Shown here piece after piece: positions 38,101-50,800 of a DNA stretch of 64,000 nt. A program made the position numbers and the translations under genes. The stretch lies in contig NC_134144.1 in assembly GCF_033958435.1 (NCBI RefSeq), positions 10,286,010-10,350,009 of the forward strand, written 5' to 3'. The notes under the pieces were generated by a model that searched no databases, was not told the DNA's origin, and saw nothing but the letters and a program-made list of their open reading frames with translations. The DNA is from Carettochelys insculpta (Eukaryota > Chordata > Testudines > Carettochelyidae). Each line of letters starts with the position of its first letter. Position 1 is the first letter of the stretch.

Positions 38101-41100
38101 TCCCGACTACCTTGCCTTGTATGTGGTCTTGAAAGTGTTTGCAGGCATTGAACACCGCTCTGAGCTCCAGTATATTTATATGCAGTGACTGTTCCGTAGG
38201 GGACCACAGTCCTTGCGTCACCTTTTCACCAATATGTACTCCCCACCCTATGTGGGAGGCGTTGGTGGTGAGAAAAAGAGAGATTTGTGGTTGGTGAAAG
38301 GGTACCCCTGTTAGTATGTTCTTGGAGTTTACCCACCATTGCAGGGATCTGCGCATCTCTGTCGTGGGCGACACCACCCTGCGGACGGTATGGGATGCCG
38401 GCTTGTAAACGCTCGCTAGCCAATGTTGTAGGTTGTGCATGTGCAATCTGGCGTTCTGTACCATGAACGTTGCTGCTGCCATGTGGCCGAGCAGCTGCAA
38501 GCACGTTAAAACCAGCACCATGGGGCTGTATGTAATGACTTGTACCAGGGAACCGATGGTGCGAAAGCGAGCGTCGGGTAGATAAACCCTTGCTGTGATA
38601 GAATTTATGCGTACCCCTATGAACTCTACGTCCTGTGTGGGGTCGATCTTTAACTTTGCAAGGTTGATGACCAGGCCTAGTGAAGAAAACGTGTTTGCTG
38701 TTACGCGTATCATGCGTAGTACCTTCACCTTCGAGGCCCCTTTCAGTAGGCAGTCATCCAGATATGGGAATATAAATACCCCCTGTCTGTGCAGGTAGGC
38801 TGACACCACTGCCAGGGTCTTGGTAAAGACTCTGGGGGCCGAGGAGAGGCCGAACAGCAGAACCTTGTATTGGAAATGTTCTTTGCTGACCATAAACCGG
38901 AGAAAACGTCTGTGAGCCAGGTGGATCGTTATATGAAAATACACATCTTGTAAGTCGAGCGCTGCAAACCAATCTCCATCGTCCAGTGCCGTGAGTATAG
39001 AGGCGACTGTGATCATCCGAAAGCGTTGTTTGCGCAAGTACCGGTTGAGGCCTCGAAGATCTAAGATGGGCCTCCAGCCTCCTGTTTTCTTCTCTGTGAG
39101 GAAGTATCGTGAATAAAACCTTTTCCCCTGGAGTCGCTCCAGCACCCTTTCCACCGCCCCTATAAGCATCAGGTGGTCCACCTCGTGCTTGAGTTTCGCC
39201 TCGTGGGAGGCATCCCTGAGATGAGGCCTGGGCGGAGGTCTTGGCGGTGGGAGTGACTGAAAGGGGATCACGTAACCCGTGGCTATGATCTCTAGTACCC
39301 ACTTGTCTGTGGTGATCTTTTGCCATTGTGAGTGGAACGGTCGGAGGCGATGATGGAACATTAATTGTGGATGACATTGCGTGATGGTAGTAATAGTGCA
39401 GCCCTCAACCTGTCCGTCAAACTTGTTGCCTTTGGGCCTGCCCCGAGGATGCACGGCCTTGTTGGGAACGTCGCCTAGGAGTTCTATACTGTTGTTGCTG
39501 TTGAGGCCGCCCTTGGTCGTAGCCCCGTTGGTACTGAGCACGCTGAGGTTGGTACGGGTATCGCCTTTGTTGAGGGTAATACTTTTTCTTTCTGTATGGA
39601 GGGGTATAAATACCCAGGGTTCTGAGTGTGGCTCTTGAGTCTTTACTGAAATGAAGGACCGAATCAATTGACTCTGCAAACAACTTCTGCGTGTCGAAAG
39701 GGAGATCGACAATTTTTGCCTGCAGATCCCTCGGGATACCCAATGTCTGGAGCCAGGATTCCCTGCGCATGACCACTGCCGTAGCCGTTGAGCATGCCGC
39801 CATGTCTGCTACGTCCAGGGCGATCTGGACTCCCGTCCTTGAAGCTGCATAGCCCTCTTGCACGATGGCCTTCAGCACCGGCTTCTTATCTTCTGGAAGT
39901 GAATCCATGAGAGAAGTAAGCCTGGAGTAATTGTCGAAATTGTGGTTCGCTAGATGTGCTGCATAATTAGCCATTCTCAGCAGCAGGGTGGAGGAGGAGT
40001 ATACCTTTCTGCCAAATAGCTCTAGCTTCTTGGCATCTCTATCCGTTCCCCCCGCTTTGTACTGGGAAGTCTTCGATCTCTGCTGAGACAATTCTACCAC
40101 CAGAGAATTTGGTTGTGGGTGACTAAACAGGAACTCCATGCCCTTCGCCGGGACGAAGTATTTCTTATCCGCCCTCTTGTTTATAGGTGGAGCGGAAGCC
40201 GGGGTCTGCCATATGGTAGTAGCAGACTCCATGATTGTTTCGTCGAGCGGGATAGCGATTTTGGACAAGGCCGGAGGCCTCAGGTTTTTGAGGAGCTTGT
40301 GGTGCTTCTCCTGCACCTCTGCTGTTTGGATGCCTTGCGTGAAAGCCACCCTTTTAAACAGCTCCTGAAACTGTTTGAGGTTGTCCGGGGGGGCAACATC
40401 CCCGGGGGCCGTAGCCTCGTCGGGGGAGGACAAGGAGGAACCACTAGGGTAGACCTCCCTTGAACTCTCAGGGTCCTGCTGCCGGTGGTACACCCTCTCA
40501 CTGGAGGCTTGCGAGGGAAAATCTTGGGGTTCCAAAATCAGCTCCCCTTGAGACAGCTGTGTTTCCATCCCCGTCCGTGAGTGCCCGCGGGGGTACTGGG
40601 TGGTCGAGGGGGACCTGCCCCTGGGTGTATGCCTGTGGTGTCTATGCCCAGCGAGATAAGGACGACCGTGGCAGCACGGGCATGGTTCCTGGGATGGAGA
40701 CCTGGACCACTCTCGAGGTGCATACCCCCGATGTCTGGGGGAGCGAGATCGTCTGGATGACTGAGACAATGGTGAAACTGGTTTGTGGTAGTACTCCAGA
40801 GGGTCAAATCCCAGAAAGGGCGAGGGTGGCCCGAGCCATGGTGACGCTGGTTGGAGGAACGGAGGAGGCGGCTCTGGGTAGGCTGGGGGAGACCCATGTC
40901 TCCTGGTTGGTGTACGCAGCATAAGGGGAGGACTTGTTGAGAGCAGCCCTGTAGCCCTGTCCAGAGAGGGGCTGCGATGCCGGGTTTTCGCTGCTGCCTT
41001 TCCCCTCCCCTGCGGGGCTGGCTCCGCCCCTCCCCGTGCCGGGGATCTCGGCCCCACTGTCGGCGCTGCGCTTGGCACGCTCATCTGCGGTGCCACGCGG

Positions 41101-41817
41101 GTGGTCTCCTCTGGTGCCTGCAGGCTATGTGCCTGTTGGCCCTGCACCGTTGGTGCTGCGGGGGTCTGTCCCACTTGTTGCGGTGCCGCCGGTTCCGGTG
41201 CTTGCCTGGCCGCAGCTCTGAATGCGCGGGCCGGCTGCTTAGTAATCGGAGGCTCAGCCTCTGCCACGTGTGCTGCTGCGCTGCCGCTTGCTTGTGACTG
41301 TGGCTGGGGGCTGTGTGCTACGCCCGTCCCGCTTGCTGTGACCGCCGGCAGGGATCAGGCTGGAGAGAGCTTCCTCCGTTTCTGCACCGAGGGGGTGAGG
41401 GACGCCACCTTCCTTTTATGGAGCCCTGTGGGTCCCTCCGGTTGAGGCCTCTCCGGCACGTCTGGCTGGAGGGCCTTATCAAACAGCAGCATTTTCAGCT
41501 GCATTTCTCTATCCTTTCTGGCTCCGGCCGTGAGCTTTGCACAGAAGGAGCATTTCTGGGTGACGTGTGATTCCCCCAGGCACCTAATACATTGACTGTG
41601 CCCATCAGAGGCCGGCATAGCCTCGCGGCACGACTCACACGTCTTGAATCCTGAAGAGGACATTGCGGTGAGTCTTTGAGTTGTTAATAGGATACTTAGC
41701 ACCTTCTCTGTGCCTGTTCCCCTCTCACGGACTCCAGCCTGCCGCAGCAGGAAGCCTACTGGCCTTCACATCCCCGGGTTGCCTCCGCTCCTCCTTCTCG
41801 TTACTAAGACTTTCTAC

Positions 41818-41868
<51 letters not shown>

Positions 41869-44800
41869 TATTTTTTTTTTTGCAATAAAGAAACAATTTA
41901 ACTAAGAACTCTCAAAAGAAACTCTAAAACTCTGAAAAACTCTAAATACGCTGACTCTGGCCGCAGCCTGAGCAGATTCCGTCTGCAGCCAATGGCGGTT
42001 AAGAAGGAACTGGCGGGGACCGGATCGCGCACGTGCCCGGGAGCGCGCAGGGGAGCGGCGCATGCCGGCGCATGCGCAGTCCGGCAGAAACTGCTAGAAA
42101 GATCCGATCTGCGGCGCCGGGGCGAGCCCGACACCTATCGTGGAGCACCCACGGGGACGCTCGAGGAAGAACCATCTTTTCTTCAAGTGTTTGCTCCTGT
42201 TCATTCCAATATGTGACTTACCAGCAGTCTAACCCTAACACATGGTGGAATGCACATGAGCAACCACCCAAAAAAGAAAGAACAGTTACTTACCTGTAAC
42301 TGTTGTTCTTCAAGATGTGTTCTTGATGTCCATTTCAAACCCACATGCCTCCCCACTGCTGGACTTTTAGCAAGTAGGAACTAAGTAGGCACTGGATTGG
42401 TAGGGGTATATATAAATGGCATTGGGAGGCATGTCCACAGACGATACTGTAGCTGACCCAGCAAGTATCACTGGCAATCATGCACCTGGCGTGCACATGC
42501 ACAGTAGAATGCACAAGAGCAACCACTTGAAAAAGAAGTATGGTAATCTAGCTCAAGTGATAAACCAGGAAGATTATTTTAGGAGTAGTATACTGAATGA
42601 ACTTGAAGGAGACAAGGCCACAGGCAACAGGGCCAGAAGAGCTCCAAATGAAACAAAGCCAAGATTATCATGAGAGATAAAGTTCACTATAACAAGAGGA
42701 AGCGAAGGGCTGGGCTTCAAGGAAAAGCTGAAAGCTCTGTGTTTGGCCATGTTAATGTCAACTGACAACTGCACACATAAAGAGAGAAAACCAGGCCAAG
42801 ACATTCGTGTAGTTCAGCAACTCTCAAACTGTGGGTCGGGACCTTTTAATGGCATAATCACCAGGGCTAATGTTAGACTTGCTGGGGCCTGGGGCTGCAG
42901 TCAGAGACTGAGCTGCACTGCCCAGAAATGAAGCTGAAGCCCAAAAGCTTCAGTCCTGGAGAATAAGGTTCAGGCTTCAGCTCTGCGGTGGAGGGAGGTA
43001 GGGGGCGAGCCCGCGGGTTCTAGCCCGTCTACCCAGGTCTCAAGACCCGGAGCTTCAGCTCCCAGCTCTGCCCCCCTGCTGGGGCTCAGGCTTTGGTCCT
43101 CCTTCCAGTGGTCATGTAATAATTTTTGCTTTTCGAAGAACGACACTGGACAATGTGTTTCAAGAACCGCTGGTTTAGTTGTAGAGCAAGACATCCAGAA
43201 TGGAGAGGTAGACTTTTCAGTCATCACCATAAATATAGTAATCAAAGCCATGTTTACAAATAAGTTAGCCAAAAGATGGAGTGGATAAAGATGCAACCTG
43301 GAGGGTCCTCCAGAGAGAGAGAGAGAGAGAGAGAGAGAACCTACTGAACTTTAAATGAAAGGAGTGATCCAACAATCACTGGGAGAATCTTGTGAAGACA
43401 GTCATGAAAGTAAACAGACAACTGGATTTCAAGAGTGTAGCTGATGGCATCAGTGGAAGCTAATAGGTCAAAGAGAATGAAGATGAGTTACTATACAAAA
43501 AAAAAATCAACAGGAAACATTGGGCCTACTTGCAGAGTAAGATATTATTCAAAGTGAGGAATGGGGTGGGGTTGGGGAGTAAGGTGGGAGAGAAGGTGCA
43601 GAAAGTGTGTGGGATGGTAGTCTGGATGGTACGGGGAGTGGGCGGGGGCAACACAGGAGCAGTCAAGAGATGTGGAATCTGGGCACGCCTAGGCAGCTTC
43701 CCTGGACACACACGACTCTGCACCACTTCTCCCAGGCACTGCTCTCTGCTGCTCTGATTGGCCAGAATTCCAGCTAACTGAAGCAGTGGAATGAAGCCTA
43801 CAGGAAGTGCTGCAGCTGCCGCTCCCCCTCCCCATGCCAAGCTGCTTCCCGCCCACCCTGCCCACGGGCAGAGCCTGTTGGTTGGATCTGGCCCTGGCTT
43901 GTCTGATCCGGCCCGTGAGGCTCAGGGCTCCCCACCCTGCCACAGGGCAGATGCTGGGAAGGGGAGCCCTAAGCCTTTGAATCAGGATCCAAGCAAACTG
44001 TGATCCAGATCCAGACCCCAGGCAGGAAGTTCCCCACCTCTGGCCTACACTGTTCTACCTACATCTGTAGAAGTGCTCTAATATAGGACAGCTTTTATTC
44101 TCCACTTCATAGAAATCCTGCTCTTTGTTAAACAGGAACTGTAAAGCTCTCTCTAAAGAGGAATACATTTAATCAGTAAAGAATAAAAGTTCCATTTCTT
44201 CCTTCAGTTTTCAGTCAAGAGATTGCTACAGTCAGAGTCTCTAGGATTCCCTTTGAGTCATGTTACATTTTAGTAGCCCACACTAAAATCACAAATAGCA
44301 TATTGATTATATAAGTATGAACAACTACCTGATGGCTTTAACTGCCCGATAAACCTTGAAGTATCATGTTAAATTCTATTCTTATTGCACGTCTCTAATA
44401 GAAATTAAGGACATGAGTCAAAATATGGTAATGGGTAGCATGAAATACAGCTTTACATGCACACCATTTCTTTGATACTTTTGCTACGTTGTGGCCTCAC
44501 TGAACTCCAGGAAATTTCAATGGGATCTGAGTAAGGGCAAGCTTAGTCTCTGAGCCATTATTTCTTTTGATAAGTAATATTCTGAAACAAATAATTCAGC
44601 ATAGTGCACACATAAGTTTTATTTTCCTTTCTTTTATTTTCTACTGTGATTTCTCTCTTTTCTTTTGCTTTTCTTAAACAATTGCTTTGGTTTCTGCTAA
44701 CACATGATTCCCTATACTGTGCATCTGGGGCTTGTGTTATTCACACTTTGATCTGTTTTATGGAGTTTTCCTTTTTCCATTTGTAACAGAGATTATGTTT

Positions 44801-47800
44801 ACTGAATTACTATGAACAGCCAGTTGCCAATTGCTAGAACAAAAACTTTCTTCAGAGATGCTTCTATTCACAATACACCTAATATGTATAACTAATGAGG
44901 AATTGGTCTTTTGATACTGGGATAAAAAGATTACAAAATCAATAGAGTATGCAGAGAGTTTGGGTACACATACCTGCCCTGAGTCACCAGTACAGTATTC
45001 TGTAATATCACACTCATTCACTGAACATCGACATTCATAACCTCGTGGGAAAAACTAGAAAACAATGGCCATTTGTTAGGACTGAGATTATATACTGGCA
45101 CACTGCCACATATTCCAGACTCTTGTTTAAAAACATTACTTATGTTGCAGGGCTACACTTTTCCATTTTAAATGAGTCTCAGTATCAATATCCTCTGTGT
45201 TTTGCCCACCGACTGCTACAGAGAACAAAACATATCCAGAGAACACCTTCAGTACACACACTAGATTCAGAAAATAATGAATTATGTAGGAATAACAAAA
45301 ACAACACTCCTGGTTTCTTTAACTGAATGTGAAGCACACCAGTAATCTGAAAAGTATTCTTTAGTGATTCACCTCTGCTAGAAATATTTTTCATTAAGGC
45401 AATGTAATCACAGCTAAGTCATACAATTAACTCTAAATAAGTAATCACAATTAAAAAATTCACCTTATACAAGTACTATAGCACAATCTCTATCATGAAA
45501 GTTACACTTACAAATATAGAATTATGCACAGAACTGCATTAAAATAAATAAAATAAGCCTTATAACCTACAAGTCCAATCAGTCCTATTTATGTTCAGTC
45601 AATTGCTCCATCAAAATATTTGTTTAAATTTGCAGAAGTTAGTTCTGTCCCTTTTTTATTTACAGTGTCACATGAAAGCAAGAACAGGAGTTTGCACAGA
45701 ATAATTATATCTAGTATCACAAGATATTAGCATTCTAGATGCCCTTCTAGTTCTCACAGAACAGTTTTTAAGCCACAACCCTTTGGGGCTTCTCATCTTT
45801 GCTCTGTCTCTAATAATATTGCTCTGATATGGAGATACACGTCTCATGGAGCTGGAAGGGACCTCAGGAGGTCATTGAGCCCATTCCCCTATCTTCTTGG
45901 CAGGACCAAGCACCATCCTTTCCCCCGCCCCTTTTCTATTTGCCCCAGATCCCTAACGGCCCCCCTCAAGGATTGAGCTCACAACCGTGGGTTTACCAGG
46001 CAGTGCTCAAACCACTGACCTACCCTTCCCCCTCAGGCTAATAAATTCACCATATCTTACCATAAGCTATACACAAGACTCCCACTGACTTAATTTTAAG
46101 TCCTTTGCATGAAACAACAGGATACCGGAATGTGGTCCAATACTATCACCATTAGACCAGCATCTCAAAATACTTTTTCTAAAGTACTCGCAATCCAGAA
46201 TTCTGGACCACAAACCACTATATTGAACAATGAAAAATCAAACCTAGCAGTCCCTGTCAATACCTATTATTATGAAACTGCATCAGAGAAGAAAGCTTGC
46301 ACCACATATTATAGCAATTGTTAGCAATGTATCATAATACGTGGCTTTCAGACATTTCAATAGGATGACAGGTAATACTACCAAAAATATAAGTTCAATT
46401 ACTTCACGTTTCATGCTGAAGAAGAGAAATGTACATTACAACTTAAAATTCTGTTAGATCAGTGCACCCAAAACACCAAGCAGTTAAGGTACTCATTTCA
46501 ATCATATAAAATTACATAGATAAATAAATTCAACCTTGTTTTAACAGTCTCAATAATCTTTTTGAAGCATTGAATGAGGTTTCTGCTACACGAACAATAC
46601 GAAAGTCAATGAATCTCACGTCCCAAACCAGCACAATATTTTGAAAATTTACATATAATTTTTTAAAAACAATGAGAAGTTGTTAAAAATCTTAATTCCC
46701 AAGCCACACATTATGATATATGCAAACAATTGCTACAGTATGGGCTTGTCTACACTAGCTCCCTACTTCGAAGGGAGCATGGTCAGTAGGGTGTTGGGAG
46801 TTTATTAATGAAGTGCTGTGCTGTATATGCAGCACTTCGTTAAGCAAATTCCTCCCCCTGGCAACTTCAAAGTTTTAAACTTCGAAGTACTGGCTTGTGT
46901 CTAGCTGCGGCTCACCCGCTGGTACTTCAAAGTGCTGGAGTAACTTCGAAGTCCCTTGTAAAGGGACTTTGAAGTAGCCCAGGCACTTCGAAGTACCAGC
47001 GGGTGAGCCGCAGCTACATGCAAGCCAGCACTTCGAAGTTTGCCGCTTCGAAGTTTTCACAGGGGAGAATTAGCTTAATGAAGTGCTGCATAGCCACGGC
47101 AGCACTTAATTAGTAATCTCCCAACACCCTACTTACCATGCTCCCTTCGAAGTAGGGAGCTAGTGTAGACAAGCCCAATGTGGTGCAGTCTTTCTATAGT
47201 GCCGGAAGGTCAGTAATCATGTTATGTTCCTTAAAATATTTTGACTCGGTATACCTGGCCTATTTCCCCAGTTTTAACCTATATAAGGTTAGATATTAGT
47301 TATAGGGAAGACAAAGCAAATAGAAAGAAATTCTATAATAAAACTCACAAGGCAGGATATGTTACAGCAGGGTCCATCACTACAGTGAGCTCCATTAGAG
47401 AGAGAGCACTTCTTACAGCAGTTTTCATAGCATTCCTAGATAAAATATATTAAGCAATCTATGAATCTTCCATTCGGGACACTTGTTCCTTCTCATCCAT
47501 CCAAACATACCATCCTGTATCATCACCAGAGAAAGAATTCCATCTTGCATTGACTAGAAAATAAATCATTTGAAAGAATCCTTTATGTTATTTAAACATC
47601 AGAATAGCTGGGAGACCAGTTCAAAAAAAAAAAATCCATATCAGCAACAAAATATTGGATCTGGGGATTTTAAGAGAAACAATGCATATATTCTCACTAG
47701 TCTTGAGAATGAGAATCTAGCATGGATTCTACGCCGATATAAGCTATATAGACAATTTGCACTCCACAGGGAAAACTGCTAAAAAAACCTAGCTATATAA

Positions 47801-50800
47801 CTACACTATTATTTACAAAACAGTGTCAGAAACTTAAATAGAGGTACGGAGGAACAGATTTGGACTTTAAGCTAAAGGTTCCCTGAATGCTGTTAGCAGT
47901 GGAAGAGAAGGAACTGAGGCTGCACTACCTATTAGTCTTAGTCACTGTACATTCAATACAGAGAGTGTGTGTACATGTGTGCAGACACAGATGACAAAGC
48001 TGTGGAAACATGTTCTGTGCCTGAAGCACCAAGAGACAGAGTTCACTGAAAGTGAGGAAAAAAAAAAAAAAAAGAGACCCAGTCAGTGTAATCAGCAAAC
48101 TCAAGTTGAAACTCGGTCAAATCTTTTATGTTAGGTCAGCTTGATGTTTATGTTTATTTGGTTTCTTTGACCATGGGATTCTCGTTCGTGAACAGGGATT
48201 GCTGGGAAGAGATGGGATCCACCTCACAAAGAGAAGAAAGAGCATCTTTGCAGGCAGGCTTGCAAACCTAGTGAGGAGGGCTTTAAACTAGGTTCGTCAG
48301 GGGAAGGTGACAAGCCCTGAGGTAAGTGGGGAAGGAGGAGGAAACAATAAAGTGGGTCTCCTGGATGAAGAGGAGAAAGTAGGCCAATTGGCCCCTTCTC
48401 TAAGATGCTTGTACACTAATGCCAGAAGCCTAGGGAACAAACAGAAAGAATTAGAGGCCCTGGCACAGTCAAAGTATGAGGTGGTTGGAATAACAGAGAC
48501 TTGGTGGGACAATTCGCATAACTGGAGCTCAGAGCTCCAGTATGAGGAAGGAGAAAATCCAGATGAGTGTCTTTGGGTTAAGTTTAGAGGTGGAAGTAAC
48601 AGAGGTGATGTTGTAGCTGGTGTCTGCTATAGACTGCCAGAGCAGGGAGATGAGATAGATGAGGCTTTCTTCAGGCAGCTAAGTGAAGCTTCCAAATCAC
48701 AGGCTCTGTTCTCATGGGAGATTTTAATCATCTGGACATTTGTTGGGAGACCAATACATCAGCACACAGACAAACCAGGAAGTTTTTGGAGAATGTTGGG
48801 GATAACTTCTTGGTGCAAGTGCTGAAGGAACCGACCAGGGGCTGCGTGCAACTTGACCTGCTGCTCACAAACAGGGAAGAACAAGTAGGACAAATAGAAG
48901 TGGGAGGAAACCTGGGCTGCAGCAACCATGAGAGTGTAGATTTCAGGATCCAGACAAAAGGAAGAAAGATGAGCAGTAACACAGAGACCCTTGATTTCAG
49001 AAGAGCAGACTTTGACTCCCTGAGAGAATGGATGAGCAGGATCCCTTGGGAAACGAAGATGAAGGGGAAAAGAGTTCAAGAGGACTGACAGTATTTTAAA
49101 GAAGTCTTACTGAAGGCACGGGAACAAACCATCCTGCCGCACAGTAACAAATGTAAACATGGTAGGCAACCAGCTCGGCTTAACAGGGAAATCCTTAGCC
49201 AGGTTAAAATCGAAAAGGATGCATACCAGAAATGGAAACGTGGACAGTTGACTAAGGAGGAGTATAAACATACGGCTGGAGAATGCCGGGCACTAATTAG
49301 GAAAGTGAAAGCACAATTGGAACTGCAGCTGGCAAGGGATGTGAAGAGTAACAAGAAGGGTTTCTACAGGCATGTGAACAATAAACAGGTTGTCAGAGAA
49401 GGTGTGGGGTCATTACTGGATGAGGGAGGTAACCTAGTGGCAGATGATGTAGGAAAAGCTGAAGTACTCAATGCTTTTTTTGCCTCAGTCTTCACGGACA
49501 AAGTCAGCTTCCACATGACAGTCCTAGACAATGCAGTACGGGAAGGTGGAGGGCAGCCATCTGTGGGGAAGAAAAAAGTTCTGAGCTATCTAGAAAAAAC
49601 AGATGTACACAAATCCATGGGTTTGGATTTAATGTACCCCAGGGTACTGAGGGAATTGGCAGAGGTCATTGCTAAACTTTTGGCCACTATCTTTGAAGAC
49701 TCTTGGAGATTGGGGGAGATACCGGATGACTGGAAAAAGTCAAACGTAGTGCCCATCTTTAAAAAAGGAAAGAAGGACAATCCAGGGAACTACAGACCTT
49801 ACCTCAATACTCAGCCTTACGTCAATCCCTGAGAGAATAATGGAGGGAATCCTCAAGGAATCCATTTTGCAGCATGTGGAAGAGGGGAAAGTGATCAAAA
49901 GTAGCCAACATGGATTCACCAAGGGCAAGTCCTTCTTGACCAGTCTGATTAGCTTCTATGATGCGGTAACAAGCTCTGTGGACATGGGGAAGTCAGTGGA
50001 TGTGATAAACCTTGACTTCAGCAAAGCTTTTGATAGTCTCCCACAACATTCTTGTCCATAAGTTAAGGAAATATGGATTGGATCCTTGGACTATAAGATG
50101 GATAGAAAGCTGGCTTGATGGTCGGGCCCAACGGACAGTGGTCAATGGCTCAATATCTGGATGGCGGTTGGTTTCAAGCGGAGTGCCACAAGGCTCGGTT
50201 CTGGGTCTGGTGTTGTTCAACATCTTTATTAATGACCTGAATGAGGGACTGGATTGCATCCTCAGCAAGTCTGCAGATGACACAAAACTAGGGGGAGAGG
50301 TAGATACATTGGAGGGTAGAGAGAGAATCCAGAGTGACCTGGATAAATTGGAGGACTGGGCCAAAAGATATCTGATGCGGTTCAACAAGGAGAAGTGTAG
50401 AGTCCTGCACCTGGGGCGGAAGAATCCCAAGCATTGTCATAGGCTGGGGACTGACTGGTTCAGCAGCAGTACGATGGAGAGGGACCTAGGAGTTATGGTG
50501 GATGAAAGGCTGGGTATGAGTAAACACTGTGCCCTTGTAGCCAAGAAGACTAACGGCATACTAGGGTGCATTAGGAGGAGCATTTTGAGCAGATCTAGAG
50601 AAGTATTCGGTACTTGTGGGGCCACATCTTGAACACTGTGTCCAGTTTTGGGCCCCCCAGCATAAAAAGGATGTGGATTTGCTGGAGCAGGTTCAGCGGA
50701 GGGCAACAAAAATGATTAAGGGGATGGAGCACAAGACCTATGAGGATAGGCTGAGGGATTTAGGCTCGTTTCATTTACAGAAGAGAAGACTTACGGGTGA

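Larger units (their letters stand above)
36058..42165 (-). mobile_element. DIRS-type retrotransposon, copy 2 (near full length)
   Basis: The element has inverted terminal repeats: about 165 bp at 36097-36262 is inverted at 41996-42163, including GGGTGCTCCACGATAGGTGT and CAGTTTCTGCCGGAC. On the minus strand it carries a gag-like ORF1 (41663-39417), an overlapping reverse transcriptase/RNase H frame (39712-37943) and a tyrosine recombinase (to 36463). Each is spoiled by few lesions, mostly C-to-T type, so it is much younger than copy 1. It is GC-rich compared with the host intron. Confidence 0.93.
33231..44973. other. Long ADAM23 intron holding the young DIRS element
   Basis: The contents in order are a non-autonomous DNA element (33401-34047), a small hAT-like element (34542-34832), DIRS-like terminal fragments (35753-36056, 42166-42535), DIRS copy 2 (36058-42165), a hAT MITE (42815-43172), a dinucleotide repeat (43312-43339) and a GC-rich fragment (43780-44045). 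44046-44973 and 34833-35750 show nothing. Confidence 0.65.
45055..47348. other. ADAM23 intron with SINE and MITE
   Basis: The intron holds a CR1-tailed SINE (45846-46036) and a TTCGAA-rich MITE (46741-47177). The rest is AT-rich and unremarkable. Confidence 0.6.

Noticed and set aside
40113..41570. Several long plus-strand frames opposite DIRS ORF1
   Set aside because: They are antisense shadows of the GC-rich, Pro/Ser/Arg-rich ORF1 coding strand.
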